DNA of 64,000 nucleotides from contig CM057171.1 in NCBI GenBank assembly GCA_029962745.1, positions 1,083,072-1,147,071 of the forward strand. Direction: 5' to 3'. Below are positions 1 through 12,198 of the stretch, one piece after another (position 1 is the first letter of the stretch; each line of letters starts with the position of its first letter). Under the pieces are notes generated by a model. That model worked only from the letters and a program-made list of their open reading frames with translations. It was not told the origin of the DNA and made no database searches. Source of the DNA: Echinometra lucunter. Its lineage: Eukaryota > Echinodermata > Echinoidea > Camarodonta > Echinometridae. The position numbers and the translations under genes are program-made.

Positions 1-850
1 AAGTAGGGAAACAAAAGTACAAGTGAGACGTAGGCACTCCATTTATGGCCATGCAATACTGTGTCAATTTAACGAGAGCAATGTCCAGTATTGCTTCAGT
101 GGCTGATAGAAGCTCATAACTGGAAAATGTTCAAATTTGCAGGAGAGCAAAAAAATTCTGTCTAACATAATACCGGTGAGAGAACATGCAGTATATACAT
201 GTAGGCAACCCTCACTCTAAAAGCTGTTGGTAGTTGCATGACTTTACAGATCTATGTGTTATATCAGGATAAAGCATTGGCCCTTAGCTACAAGGTTCAG
301 AATTTGACAGCAGTGGACTTATGAGGTTTTAGCACTGAATCAACGATTGGGTATTGACTATTGGGTATAGTCCCTGATTGCACTTTGGAAATCAGTCTCT
401 AGGTGTGGATTGCTTGTTTGACGTGCCTCAACAGCCTTTCTTGCGGTGAGATAGTAAGTCCTGTAGAGAGAACTCTTTGAAGTATTGTGATGATATTGAA
501 AATATTCTCTTCCTTGTAACTAGAAACCTGTATCGATTCCCTTGGCTTTTAAAAGCTCCTGTTGCTATTAGGAAGCACAAGATAATAGATCCTATTAAGG
601 TCCCTACCAAATTAAAAATGTACACGATACAGGGGGGGGGGGGGGGATTTGATGTGTGATACAGTGTACATGTACTGAAAAGTGTGACTCTTCCATTTTT
701 TAAAGTTTCTGGGGGGAAAAAGGAGAGAAGTAGTAGCAGGGTTCCATGTTAACTCTTTGGTTTGGGGTTCGCATTGAAATTCTGGGCCCTAGGTATGTAC
801 ATATATTGAGCTCTGTGTTGAAATTGTTTGATTTGGGGGGTCCAGACCTA
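1..850. other. Non-coding DNA, no gene recognised
   Basis: No splice-flanked coding segment, RNA gene or recognisable transposon was seen. Visible items are a 15-G run at about 632-646 and scattered TACATGTA-type words. It is probably intergenic sequence or a 5' intron of the MICAL gene. Confidence 0.5.
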
Positions 851-854
851 TTAA

Positions 855-1262
855 CCCATAGCAGTACAGAGCTTTCTTGAGGTCTAAATTAATCATCTTC
901 AGTCCTCAAATTGGCAATACAAATTATTTTTTCCACGTTTATATAGCTTGAAAAAAATAAATATGGATATAACATATACCAAAATGACATATAATTGTAA
1001 AATTGAATCAAAAATTGCCAATTTGAACACAGAAATAGTGATTATATATTATTCACTGCGTTGCCAATTTAAAGAGTTTGATGAGTAGTTAAACTTAAAC
1101 TGCTCTAATTCGAGAACGCCACACCACACAGCGATGGGAATGAGCTCAAATTTGTCAGTGCATTTTTCTCTTTCTGCTCATGTATGATATATACTGCCCA
1201 ACATTCTGGACCAACAGATACTGCAAAAACGTCTCCTAAAAGTGACACTGTACCTCTATGGG
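855..1262 (+). mobile_element. TTAA-flanked MITE, family B
   Basis: A 408-bp element begins CCCATAGCAGTACAGAGC and ends CCTCTATGGG. It is directly flanked by TTAA at 851-854 and 1263-1266. The ends form an imperfect terminal inverted repeat (CCCATAG then A/C, A/G, GTA). TTAA duplication is the hallmark of piggyBac-type transposition. No transposase is encoded, so the element is non-autonomous. Inside are three TTGCCAATTT-type motifs. Three other copies (31290, 61380, and 17106 inverted) define the ends. Confidence 0.85.
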
Positions 1263-1339
1263 TTAAACGGGCCCATGTGTCTCGGGCACCTGTTAGTGTC
1301 AAGCTCTGGTACATGTATATGTATGTGTGTCAAGAGCCT

Positions 1340-1479
1340 GGGGAGCATTTCATGAAGTGTCTTGTCATTGATTTTTACTGACAACTGTTATAAGCTAATG
1401 AAATCCTTGCGTATGATTGGCCGAGAGCAAATTTGTCAGTAAAAAATCACTGATGAGACACTTGATGAAACGCTCCCCT
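1340..1479. repeat. Foldback repeat (GGGAGCATTTCATGAAG family)
   Basis: The left end GGGGAGCATTTCATGAAGTG is mirrored by an inverted right end near 1456-1479 (ACTTGATGAAACGCTCCCC). The centre contains a GATTGGC box. Related foldbacks lie at 29642, 39280 and 54084, so this is a dispersed family able to form a long hairpin. Confidence 0.75.
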
Positions 1480-1711
1480 GATCTACATGTATGATATAGG
1501 AATGGTGATGAGTGGGGTGTTCTGACACGCATGCTATGACGACAGTCTATGGGGGTATTACCTTTTCAAACGTACAGAGAGTCTTGGGTTAGCATTGGGG
1601 TTAGATGCAGTCATATACATGTTTTGATTACTGTATGATATATTGACTGGAGTAATTGTAGCTGGAGCCTGTGTATAGTCAGGGCTGTTTCCTTCATTGA
1701 CATGTGGTTAA

Positions 1712-2115
1712 CCCATTCATGACAGAGGTCCACATTTTGTGGTTTGGTCTAATATCTTTTGATGCAAAGCTCCAAAAATCATACCAAATACATGGGCAGA
1801 AAGAGCAAAAAATTCTACACAAACTGCCCATTTTGGTTGCGTCAGTATTTGTTGTTTGATGCTGAAAATTTTCTAAAGGAAAATAAGCATTAAAATCCTT
1901 AAATTGGCAATGTGATAGAAAGTTTAAAATCACTCTTTTATCCTGCAAATTGGCAACTTTTTGACCTCTTATCATACTTTTTGTCAATTTATTTTTTATT
2001 TCAGATACATGTTTTATAAGAAAAATGTAGCAATAAAATAAAAATGTTGGTGTTGCCAATTTGAAGAAGAAAAGCTGATCAAATTAGGCTTCAAATAATT
2101 CCTGTCACGAATGGG
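1712..2115 (-). mobile_element. TTAA-flanked MITE, family A (inverted)
   Basis: A 404-bp element with TTAA at 1708-1711 and 2116-2119. Its ends are CCCATTCATGACAG and CTGTCACGAATGGG inverted. It lies in the minus orientation relative to the copy at 4773. Three TTGCCAAT-type motifs and the block resembling TTTGCTCTTTCTGCTCATG are present. No transposase gene. Confidence 0.85.
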
Positions 2116-2119
2116 TTAA

Positions 2120-2953
2120 AGCATCATGACGTCTACCTTACCGTGATGCTATAGCTCTCATCATTCCTCCCAGATGCCTTCCGCTGTTATCTCCTTGCTT
2201 AGAATAGAAAGCTTGTAAGAAGGTTTGAATCAGAGAGGCCCGATCGTCCTGATTGAATCAAGCTCAAACAATTGCACAATACAGATTCCTGTGTGCTGAT
2301 GCAAGTCCCTTACTCAGAAATACCCTCTCAATTTGCAATTGCAGTGATTTGGCTGGCTCACTTCACAGCAGGAGTCCTTCTTCATACAGTGCAATATTCA
2401 TTTTGTCATTGGTTGAATGAGAAGCAGAGGATTTTTTTTTTTAGAGTAGATAGTCAGAAAGTTTTGTTTTGAGGGGTGGTGTATGTGATTGGATCTGATT
2501 GTCTCTGTCTTGGGTCTGTTACATGTGACTATCTGAAAGAGACAACTCAGTTTAGAGCTAGAAGGTCCACCAGAAACTCCTTGGTCAAAGTGTAGAGGAA
2601 GAGATAGATAGAGAGAGAGGGAGGGAATCACTTCACATCTTGGTTTGATTATAGGCAATGTTGAAGGAACTTTGTTGTTGTTTTGGAGCATAAAATTTGG
2701 ACATTCAGTCGGGCAGATGGCCCCCATTCCAGCAGTCACACAGTGAGTACATGATACGCTTGGTTTTGGTTTTACTTTTGACATAGATCTAGATTCTAAA
2801 TAGAGATTTGATGAAGTTGTACTACCAACGCAACTAAGCAAAAATTCTTTGTTTCATACAATTTCAGTTTCATTAAAGAATTTAATATATTTATATTTGT
2901 GGTTATTATTGAGGTGATTGGCCATCATAGCCTTTTTGATTATACATGAGCTT
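2120..2953. other. Non-coding DNA, no gene recognised
   Basis: Open frames here have no splice context or recognisable domains. A short GA-rich patch lies near 2595-2627. Nothing else is supported. Confidence 0.45.
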
Positions 2954-3006
2954 TTCATTCATTCATTCATTCATTCATTCATTCATTCATTCATTCATTC
3001 ATTCAT
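2954..3006 (+). repeat. (CATT)n microsatellite
   Basis: About thirteen near-perfect tetranucleotide CATT units. Confidence 0.95.
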
Positions 3007-3190
3007 TTTTCTCTCGTAGGGTGGAACACTCTAACAATAAAACCTGTTTTTTTATCATTGGGGTGCACCTGCATTACAAATGTATGAAATTTGGCTCAGC
3101 CTCAGCGATACCAGTTACATTGCATGTACAGTATATTATTCTTCTGTAATACTTTGTTATGCTATATTTATATTATATTGGATGGCTCTG

Positions 3191-3292
3191 AATGGGATAC
3201 CAGAGAATATTCCACGAATTAGGGCCAATATTGCACGAATCGAAGATGAGTGCAATATTGGCCCTAACGAGTGGAATATTCCTGGTATTCCA
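3191..3292. repeat. Foldback repeat, about 100 bp
   Basis: AATGGGATACCAGAGAATAT on the left is mirrored by the inverted right end (ATATTCCTGGTATTCCAT). The inner arms, GGGCCAATATTGCAC and its complement, pair around a loop of about 15 nt. A strong hairpin that is probably a dispersed MITE relic. Confidence 0.8.
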
Positions 3293-4768
3293 TGAAAAAA
3301 AGACATCCAATATAATTATTATTATCTATACCAAACAGGAAAGGGATTTAAAATTCAATAAATGTCATTCAAGCAACTAAAAAGGGCCCCCATCGTACAT
3401 TTATTTTGATCACACAAGTTTGACTTACCTCTTTATGACGTCATCAATGTGTCGTTTGTGCATTGCGTGTATTGCGTATCCGCGCATTGTAATCCTGATT
3501 GCGCATGTTTGTTTTATTGCGCGCACGCGAAGAGACCATGCAATATCGCATAATATTGCACGGCAAATTTGTACATGAGCATATGGGGAATTTGGTGTTT
3601 TATACAATATGCTCTGATATTGCACAGACAAATCATGCAAACATGAAATGCAGACATGTGTTTTTAATGCGCCGCTAAAATGCCCTATATAGATAATAAT
3701 CCAAAATATTCCACGTTTACAGTAGTCTTAATACATACATGTACAGATCGTTGAAATGCTTCTTGATTTACATGTAGTTTATTATTAAAGCAGACTCCCT
3801 ATGGGGGTATTAACCTGGTAAGGTACCATGTCAAGATCAATCGTAAGCCCGAATTGTCATCAGCAGGCTCTTACTGTGTGGATAGTAGGAGTCCATGACT
3901 CATATGAAAGGACTGAGTAGCTCAAACAATGACCAGTGGTCATTGATGAATTGACCCATTTACATGCAATACCCAATGGATCGGACAGAATGAGATGAAA
4001 TTTGCACAGTGGTAGAATTATGATTGTAAAGCCCCTAGAGAATGCGGATGAGGCGACTTATGGAAAACAATAAATGAAATTTGTTGTTGTTTTTGTTGTT
4101 ATCAGAGTTTGCTGTACAGATCATTACTTCAGATAGAGCAAGGGCTAATACCAATACACTCAATATGGTCATGCACAAAACATGCTCTGATGCATATGTA
4201 CAAGAGTTTAATTTGAAAGGCACTCAAAATCTCACAACTTTAAATTATGCAAAAAATAAAAATAAAACAATAAAACAATTTCTATAAATGGTAGAATATG
4301 GTATGTGTATGTGAATAATCCAACCTTTATGGTTGCAATAAATGAATAATAATAATCTATGGTGAGATTTAGATCATACAAGTATGTATTTAAGGTATTG
4401 ATTTTTTTTAAAAATCTCTCTGTGTGAACAGCTCTGTGACATAACAGGTGAGTGGTGAAGAGGGATTTATATGGGTTAGTGGACCGCCCTGTAGGGGATT
4501 AAACCTGTCCAGATTGGGGTGTCAGCTTTAATTTTATACATGATTCATCTGAAGAATAAAGATTCAAACTTGTATTACTCTAATTAAATGGCTCTTGAAA
4601 GTAGGGAGTCAGGAATACAAGTGTAATGCTTCTTTGTTTTTCTCCGCAGATATAGTAAATAGAATTGTCACCGATATACACCTTGGAATGCATACGGAGT
4701 TACACTGGGGTTTTTTTTTTTCTTTTCATTTATTAAAGTCCTTTAGAATGACTTACATGTATCTTGTA
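3293..4768. other. Non-coding DNA, no gene recognised
   Basis: AT-rich sequence with a GC-richer patch at about 3430-3680 (many GCGC and TTGCGC words) resembling dispersed repeats elsewhere in the window. No exon or RNA gene was seen. Confidence 0.45.
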
Positions 4769-4772
4769 TTAA

Positions 4773-5177
4773 CCCATTTGTGACAGGAATTATTTAAAGC
4801 CTAATTTGATCTTCTTTTATTCTTCAAATTGGCAACACCAACATTTTTATTTTATTGCTACATTTTTCTTAGAAAATGTCATGTATCTGAAATGAATATA
4901 ATTTGACAGAAATTATGATGAGAAGTCAAAAAGTTGCCAATTTGCAGGGGAAAACGGTGATTTTAAACATTCTCTCACATTGCCAATTTAAGGATTTTAA
5001 TGCTCATTTTCCTTTTAAAAATTTTCAGCATCAAACAACAAATATTGATGCAACCAAAATGGGCACAGTTTGTGTAAAATTTTTTGCTCTTTCTGCTCAT
5101 GTATTTGGTATGATTTTCAGGGCTTTGCATCAAAAGATAGGCCAAACCACAAAATGTGGATCTCTGTCACGAATGGG
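4773..5177 (+). mobile_element. TTAA-flanked MITE, family A
   Basis: A 405-bp element between TTAA at 4769-4772 and 5178-5181. The ends are CCCATTTGTGACAG and CTGTCACGAATGGG. A frame of about 90 codons is open through the body, but it is the shared repeat sequence and there is no evidence that it is a gene. Confidence 0.88.
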
Positions 5178-5621
5178 TTAACATATGCCTCCTGTCATGG
5201 CATGTTTTTAATATGCATATAATGAAATTCAGTTTATAATTGAAGCAGTGCCAAAGGCTGCACTGAATAATACTGCATTTCCAGTGTTTAAATGTAAGAC
5301 ATTATGTGTGACAACTTGTGAAATTACAAAATAATGAACTTCTTGTCCATCATTTTACATCCAGAAGATATAATTATAATGTGCATGAATACGGGCTTTT
5401 CGATCCCGTATCATTTTGGGGTGAACAGCAACACTTCACAACAACGAATTATGAACTGAACTTAAAACATCAATAGAAGTAACTAGATCAAAACACCTTT
5501 TGTGGGAATCCCCATTTAAGACAGATAGAAAGGTCTCATACAGTTTCCAGCTATTTCTGTTCTTATCACCTGACAGATGTCTAAACCAAGGTCATTTCTG
5601 CCTCTAGTCAATGGAACTGAT

Positions 5622-5835
5622 TAGACCCTATCAGTCATTGTGAGGACAAAGGTCGTAGGTCAGACCTATGCAAAGGTTATCTCAAGGTCATACAGAAGCA
5701 GGAGGGGGGGGGGGGGTAATTAGTCTCAGTGATCAGACCTCAATCAGTCATTGTAAGGACAAAGGTTGTACATATAGGTCAGACCATTGCTAAGGTTAGA
5801 CAACAGCAAGTAGGGGTTATCAGTCTCACATGTTG
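5622..5835. repeat. Imperfect two-unit tandem repeat, about 110 bp
   Basis: The string TCAGTCATTGTGAGGACAAA and the following GGTCAGACC segment recur about 110 bp later with changes (TCAGTCATTGTAAGGACAAA). A G-run lies at about 5704-5716. Confidence 0.65.
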
Positions 5836-6049
5836 GGTCCTTTCACACTGCTATAAAGGCCTGTACACACTGGGCAAGATTTGATTCTTATGAATTTTGT
5901 AGAGCCTCATAGACTTTCGTCAAGTACAGTTTAATCGCATCTTAACAAATTAAGAGATTGCTTGGCCCATTATGATTCTTATTTTAATCATTATTGTAAC
6001 ATTACCAGTAACATTAGCTTAGTATAAAAATGTGAAAAAATGCTCCCCC

Positions 6050-6260
6050 ATTCTGCTCTTCCTCTTTCACTTTAATATCTTCTCACTCTCCTCCCCTTCT
6101 CTCTCTCCCCCCTCTCTCTCTCTCTCTTTCTCTCTCTCCCTCTCTGACTCTGTACCCCTAAAGTATATACCCATCTCTCCTTCGCATTCCCTTCCTTTTT
6201 TCCTCCCTCAGTCCCCCTCTCAATCACCCCTCTGTCTGTCTCCATTTCCTCTTTCTCTGT
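6050..6260. repeat. CT-rich (pyrimidine) low-complexity tract
   Basis: Long runs of CTCTCT and CCCTCT on the + strand. Serine/proline/leucine-rich frames read here are composition artefacts. Confidence 0.85.
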
Positions 6261-6756
6261 CTCCCTACTCCTTTTCTGTCATCAATTTACCGGGCAAACC
6301 AAGGAGCTCCTTGGGCAAACTAAATCTGTAGCTGCCCCCCACCCCCACCTCAATCTTCCTTTGTCCTCAACCCCCTCTCTCAGTCATGATCAATTTTGAG
6401 GCAAACCAAATCCATAGCTTGATTTTTTCCTGTTGGGAGTGAAGTTGTTCAAACCTATTACTTCCTTTTTGAAGTTCCTATTCTATCCATCCTTTTTTTT
6501 TTTTCCCTGAAGAGGAGTGCCACTGAGTGAAACGTGTGCATGACTAACATGAATTGCATCTATTTTGAAAGGTATTTGCCGAGGGCATATAAGTGACGTG
6601 GTGCTATTTATGATAATGTGCTGAAATGATTGTTATGACTATTCTGGCCTTTCTATTATAGGAGAGATTGAATTAATCAGGGAAGTTAAAATATAGTTCA
6701 TTTGGCAGTGACATAGTCTAAAGAAACATACATGTATATGAAAAATGGAGGACTAA

Positions 6757-6794
<38 letters not shown>
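6757..6794 (+). repeat. (GA)n microsatellite
   Basis: About 19 GA units, followed by a degenerate GA/GGA tail to about 6830. Confidence 0.9.
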
Positions 6795-6797
<3 letters not shown>

Positions 6798-6965
6798 GGA
6801 GAGAGCTGGGGGAGAGGGGAAGGGGATATGACAGAAGAAAATGAACGTAAGAGAGAGAATACAATTGAAAATGGTACATAAAGGTGGAAAATTATTAATA
6901 GACAAACAATCGAAAAACGGCTTATGAAGATAGAATATTGGTATACATGTAGATATAGAAGAGAG

Positions 6966-7337
6966 CATGGTTCTCACCAGTACATAACACCCATGGTTCC
7001 AACACCATGCATAAAGGGTTTCAGACAAGGAAGAACCATGTGTAAAATTGCTGCACCATGCGTGGCAACAAGGGTTAAAAAAATATTGGAGTATATATTC
7101 CTAACAATAATGATAAATGTCACAGATTGTTTTGCCTTTTGGCAATGTAGTTTTACTTTTATGCCATTAGTAGACAACTCCTGCTTACCAAGAAGTATTT
7201 TTCATCCTTTTACTATAGCATATACTGCCGCCACATCTAACTTTAGGTCTTATTCCGTAAAACTTCCGAAACTTGAAACTTCCACGCTTTTTACAGAGTG
7301 GGAACTGTGTGTGGACTTTTTTCTAGTGAGAACCCTG
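6966..7337 (+). mobile_element. hAT-like MITE with 8-bp target duplication
   Basis: A 372-bp element begins CATGGTTCTCACCAG and ends CTAGTGAGAACCCTG, so the termini are inverted repeats. It is flanked on both sides by GAAGAGAG (6958-6965 and 7338-7345). An 8-bp duplication with CA..GGTTCTCAC ends fits the hAT superfamily. A second copy lies at 16613-16989. Caution: the right flank runs into a GA repeat, so the duplication could partly be chance. No transposase. Confidence 0.75.
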
Positions 7338-8774
7338 GAAGAGAGAGAGAGAGAGAGAGAAAGAGACAGACAGATAGTGAGAGGGAGGGGGAAGATGGGT
7401 GTCAAAAATGCACATTACAATAAACTACATGTAAGTTTTGTATGTGAAAAGAGGAGGGATACTTCAAATTTCAGTTCCCTTCTTGTTCCATTTATTTTAA
7501 TGTTCATATTTTTCTTCTCTGCTCTAATTAGTCTTGACTTGATTGTCAACCTAGTTTGTTGTTATGTTCTTGTCAATGATGTGGCTTACTAGTCTACAAG
7601 CACATACTCTAATTGACTGTTTATTTGAATGCATTGTGTCTTGAGCAAAGCCTAGCCCATTTGCCTACTGGCTGTGTCAGCATGGTCAATATGGGCATGA
7701 GCCCTAGAGTACACGATCCCCATAGAGCTCATTTAGTCTCAGATTCAGACCTCTATAACATGTCTCGACTGACCAGGGTCTGTGCCTGCAAACTAGGGGT
7801 GTAACTATGTCTTATGAGGATGAGGCATTAGTAATTTGTTTTACATCATAGTAATCATCCCAAGCTAGAAATAGCTCTTGACTTCAGGGCCTGTCATAAT
7901 GCGTTGTTTCATTCACCATGGTATGACGCTGAGACATTTCATATAGAATTACCTCATGATCGTGTGCTGGAGACCTGACATTATCACTTCAATTTGATGA
8001 TCAGATTGAAACAAAATGTGTGGAGTTTTTTTTGTTTGTATTTTTTGTATTTTTAGTAACTCAAAAGAGTGTTCATTTAGCAATTTGAGAATCAAAATTA
8101 TCCAAGAAGCAGAGCAATAATTTCCTTCCTTTGATGGAAACAGAAATGAAGCTGTTAACACAAAAAATACTTTGTAGAAACTTCAAAAACAAATGAGGTG
8201 AGTATAGAATTATAGATATACCAAGGAGCTTCAGACTCCTTGGATATACAGTACTTTATTTGTAAGGATTATTCTACTAACTTTAAATTTGCTAATCATT
8301 GCATTTTAGAAGAGGAAAATCTCTTCAAACAGTCTAGGGGCCAGTAATTTTAAATGCCTTTTTGTAAACCATAAAGAAATGTGAAATTGTAAAATAATTG
8401 TAAACTGTACATGCAGCTAGCAGGGTACTTGTAAACGTATGGCTGGTTTATGGACTGTTTATTTTTCAGTACATGGCTAGTGCATATATCTTCTATTTCA
8501 TGCATGTCAGCTGGATGTGCAGTGTGCATGCAGACTATGCAGTTTATATTGAGAATATGAAGTTAATGTATGCTTTATGAGTTGCCATCAAACCACTGTC
8601 TGCTTCCTGAAATCGGTGGTTGAAATTGCGAAGAACAGTATCTGTATTGATGATGGCTAGGATGAAATAGATGAATCCACCTGCTCATATGTGTGGCTAT
8701 TCAGTAGTCTCACAATTTCTCTGTGTTCCTGTCAAAGGTGTATGTTGTTCATAAATGTGAACGATAAATCGTAG
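7338..8774. other. Non-coding DNA with short GA repeat, no gene recognised
   Basis: A GA-rich patch at about 7338-7395, then ordinary AT-rich sequence. None of the open frames has domain features or convincing splice sites. Confidence 0.45.
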
Positions 8775-8777
8775 AGA

Positions 8778-9066
8778 CAGAGGTGTCATAGTCGAGTGGT
8801 TTAAACACTTGACTGAAGATGTGAAGGTTGTGGGTTCAAACCCCAGTGTGGCACTAGTTTCCTTTGGCATGACATTAATCTTTATTTGCCACTCTCCACA
8901 CATCAGCAGGTACCCGGTAGGATGCAATAAATTAAGTCATTGTGGTTTGTTTTGCATTGTGAGCGTCTGCAAAAGACGCCTGGCTGGAATGTTCTCCAGG
9001 GAGTGGAGAAGTGCACTGCATACTGTATTATGTGCAGAAAGTCTGAATCCGCTGACCAGGGTAATA
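8778..9066 (+). mobile_element. tRNA-derived SINE
   Basis: The head (about 8784-8852) reads like a tRNA gene with an A-box-like TAGTCGAGTGG and a B-box-like GGGTTCAAACCC, the internal RNA polymerase III promoter. The body matches the SINEs at 27726 and 37916 (GGCAnGACATTAATCT..ATTTGCCACTCTC). A CCA-less, degenerate cloverleaf argues for a SINE, not a working tRNA. Confidence 0.7.
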
Positions 9067-9212
9067 TGAATTAATGAATTAATGAATGGTGTTAAACACT
9101 TCTTTGCTTTGTCAAGTACTTAGAGATCTCAGAGATGTACGAGGCACTTTTAAAATCCAGGATATTATTATCATTGCAAAGAAGTGTTTAACACCATTCA
9201 TTAATTCATTTA
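9067..9212. repeat. Foldback repeat
   Basis: TAATGAATGGTGTTAAACAC followed by TTCTTTGC on the left is perfectly mirrored near 9176-9210 (GCAAAGAAG then TGTTTAACACCATTCATTA). The arms exceed 28 bp around a spacer of about 80 bp. It directly abuts the 3' end of the SINE. Confidence 0.85.
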
Positions 9213-10060
9213 TCACGTCTCTCTCACCATATGCTTATAATTTCTTTACAGTTTTTTTTTAATGCATGAAAAAAAACCTGATACTAGATTGCTTGAAGTT
9301 AAAAAGTCTCTTCCATTAAGACAACACATTACATTGTTAGTATCTCTCTTACAATGAGTGATGTGTTAACCCATTGCCTTCTGGAACCGGGCGGCCCCTA
9401 TACAAGTCTATGGGCATTGTAAAAATTCAGTAATTAATGGATTAATAGAGCACTACTAGATTACTTCTAGTGCAGTCACCTACCAAAGAGAGGATGGGTG
9501 TCTATAGGAATTGCAGGAAGAGTGGAGAAGTGAATTGATCTGAAATCCAGGTCAAGACCATGTGTTATTATGATAGAAGCACAAGATTTGATATTTATGG
9601 TGGATCTTCCCTATTGCTGCAAATGAATTATAAATGAACAATTGCATGCACAGTGGATGCAGTAGAGATTGCAGGGGAGCATACCTTGGGGGTATTTCAT
9701 AGATCAAGGTGTGTGTTTGTATGTGTGAGGGTGTACATATGTGTGTGAATGGATATGATATAGTCTCGTTTGATATGTATTTTATTTAGAAACATTGTTC
9801 ACTTGTAAATGAATGTTTTATTTCACAATACACAGGCATAATGATTATTACACAATAATATGAAGAAAAAAAAATCATGACATTTGACAAAAATGATATA
9901 CAGATAACAAACAAAATCATTGCAAGGAAAGGGTTTTTTTTGTTTGAATTCTTTTCTGCTGTTTATCTTTCTGTACATTGGATATTGGATAAGCATTTGA
10001 GCCTCTTTGTACTACATATACAGGGTTTGTGAATGAACCTATTCTGAAAAGTGGCAGAGA
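9213..10060. other. Non-coding DNA, no gene recognised
   Basis: AT-rich sequence. TTAACCCATTGCC at about 9366 resembles a MITE end, but neither family's body follows. A short GTGTGT-rich patch lies near 9709-9750. Confidence 0.4.
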
Positions 10061-10065
10061 TTGAG

Positions 10066-10170
10066 AATCAGAGAGAGACAGAGAGAGACAGAGAGAGACA
10101 GAGAGACAGATAGAGACAGAGAGAGACAGAGAGAGACAGAGAGAGAGACAGAGAGAGAGATAGAGAATGA
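10066..10170 (+). repeat. (GAGAGACA)n microsatellite
   Basis: Repeated GAGAGACA/GAGACAGA units with a few interruptions. Confidence 0.9.
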
Positions 10171-10197
10171 GGTAGAGAGAAGGATAAATAATATACA

Positions 10198-10358
10198 GAT
10201 AATGAATATTTATAAGTGCAATGGACAGAATATTTCATGAGGTGAAAGATGAAATGATCACTTCAACGAGGCGCAGCCGAGTTGAAAGGATCAATAATTT
10301 CATTTTTCACCGAATGAAATATTCGGTCCATTGCACAAATGAAAAAACATTCATTATT
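10198..10358. repeat. Foldback repeat
   Basis: ATAATGAATATTT..AGTGCAATGGAC on the left is inverted on the right (GTCCATTGCAC..ACATTCATTAT). Inner arms (GGTGAAAGATGAAAT and its complement) extend the hairpin. Related in style to 15801-16001. Confidence 0.75.
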
Positions 10359-11475
10359 TGTTTTATTTGACACCTAAAAAAAAATCGCAATAAATCAATA
10401 GCGCTATATGCTAGCGCGCTGTTCATGGTGCGCATTGCAAACGCAAGCGTTTTACGTACGTAGTGTGCCAGCCTCTCTGCGTTCGTGCAATGGAGCAAAT
10501 CGTATGGATCCAAGATTGCACGGTAAATGGAGCCGCAATTGCACGAATGATGACATCATAGTTCCATGGGACGAATGATCAATATCAAACAACCAATCAA
10601 ATGACAGCGATCTATTCAGGTGTCATATAATAAATAATAATAATAATACAGGGTATTTATTATGTGCCATAAATGTGCTCAAGACGCAATGGAGAAGAAA
10701 AACTTACACGGAAGCAAAAGTACACGAAATAAGCTAAAAAAAAGAAACAAAAACAGTGTGAAAGTAAATCTGCTGGAAAGCAATTTCAAACAAATGGGTT
10801 TTGAGGGCATTTTAAAAACAATCTACACTTGAAATATAACAAATATCTTGATGAAGAAAGAAAGAAATATAATTGAATAAACGATGAAGAAAAGGATGAA
10901 AACAAGATCTGAAAGTGGATCTAATGAATTATAATGCTTGTACCGAAAACTAATCAAACATGGATGGCTGTAGCGTGTAGCCTAACATAAAAACTGCCAA
11001 AATTGCAATACAAGGACTCCATATTGCATCTAGGCTGAACGTCACATGAAATCACAATTGAAATATAAAAGGAAATTAACATTCAGTATAGTACCTGGTA
11101 GATCAGACGGTCCAACCTAATGATGCTTTTTCTGGACTTGACTTATGTTATGAATATACATGTAACACGATTAAAACTACTTTCGAAAAATCAACTCAAG
11201 TGCAATTTCAAAAATTTTAAAGGTTCATCTTTAAAGGCTGTGGCTGATGAAAAATTAAACATGACCTAGCTGGTAAATTCTTGACCTGGAGTCAAGTCAG
11301 ACATTCCTGATAATAACCCAAACAAGCAATCACTCAGTATGATTGCTGCTTTCTTATTCCACCTAGGGGTGCATTACTCACACATAAATTATCTTCTGTT
11401 TAGAGCCAGAAGGTTGTTAACTCTGTATCAATCTGTACTGGTAAAGAGTCTCTGTTTTAAAAAAAAAAATGGATG
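10359..11475. other. Non-coding DNA, no gene recognised
   Basis: A GCGC-rich stretch at about 10380-10560 looks like part of a dispersed repeat. The rest is AT-rich with no supported feature. Confidence 0.4.
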
Positions 11476-11479
11476 TTAA

Positions 11480-11888
11480 CCCATTTGTCACAGGAATTAT
11501 TTAAGGCCTAATTTGATCAGCTTTTATTCTTCAAATTGGCAACACCAACATTTTTATTTTATTGCTGCATTTTATTTATAAAACGTCATGAATCAGAAAT
11601 GAATATATATTGTCAGAAATTATGATGATAAGTCAGAAAGTTGCCAATTTGCAGGGGAAAATGGTGATTTTAAACTTTCTATCACATTGCCAATTTAAGG
11701 ATTTTAATGCTTACTCTCCTTTAAAAAAATTTCATCATCAAACAATGAATATTGATGCAACCGAAATGGGCACAGTTTTGTGTAGAATTTTTTGCTCTTT
11801 CTGCTCATGTATTTGGTATGATTTTTAGGGCTTTGCATCAAAAGATATTAGACAAAACCACAAAATGTGGACCTCTGTCACAAATGGG
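11480..11888 (+). mobile_element. TTAA-flanked MITE, family A
   Basis: Ends are CCCATTTGTCACAG and CTGTCACAAATGGG. The left flank is TTAA (11476-11479); the right flank has decayed to TTCA (11889-11892). Internal organisation is as in the 4773 copy. Confidence 0.85.
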
Positions 11889-11892
11889 TTCA

Positions 11893-12194
11893 AACAAACA
11901 CCCAGGAAAAAATAAAAGAAATCCATGTTGAACACATATGACGTGGCATTGACAATATAACAATAATACAAACTCTCAGTTTTAAGTACATGTAACTACT
12001 GTGCATTTTCTCTTGAGAAAGCATGACTTTCAATATTTATCAAGAGTGAAAGTGAGGAGTATGTATAATATTTCAGGAAATATCCCAGACTTCTGTTTTT
12101 AGATGATTGTGAGTATGTAAAATAGTAGAAAGGTACTTGTGTTATTTTAGATGACTGGACTGGTGTTTAATAGAAGTACACTGTATCCAGTGTT
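11893..12194. other. Non-coding DNA between two MITEs
   Basis: About 300 bp of AT-rich sequence with no recognisable feature. Confidence 0.4.
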
Positions 12195-12198
12195 TTAA

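Noticed and set aside
8784..8852. A functional tRNA gene
   Set aside because: The tRNA-like part is followed by the same body as two other SINE copies, so it is a SINE head.
9366..9420. TTAACCCATTGCC as a further family A MITE
   Set aside because: Only the first few bases agree; the body and the second terminus are absent.
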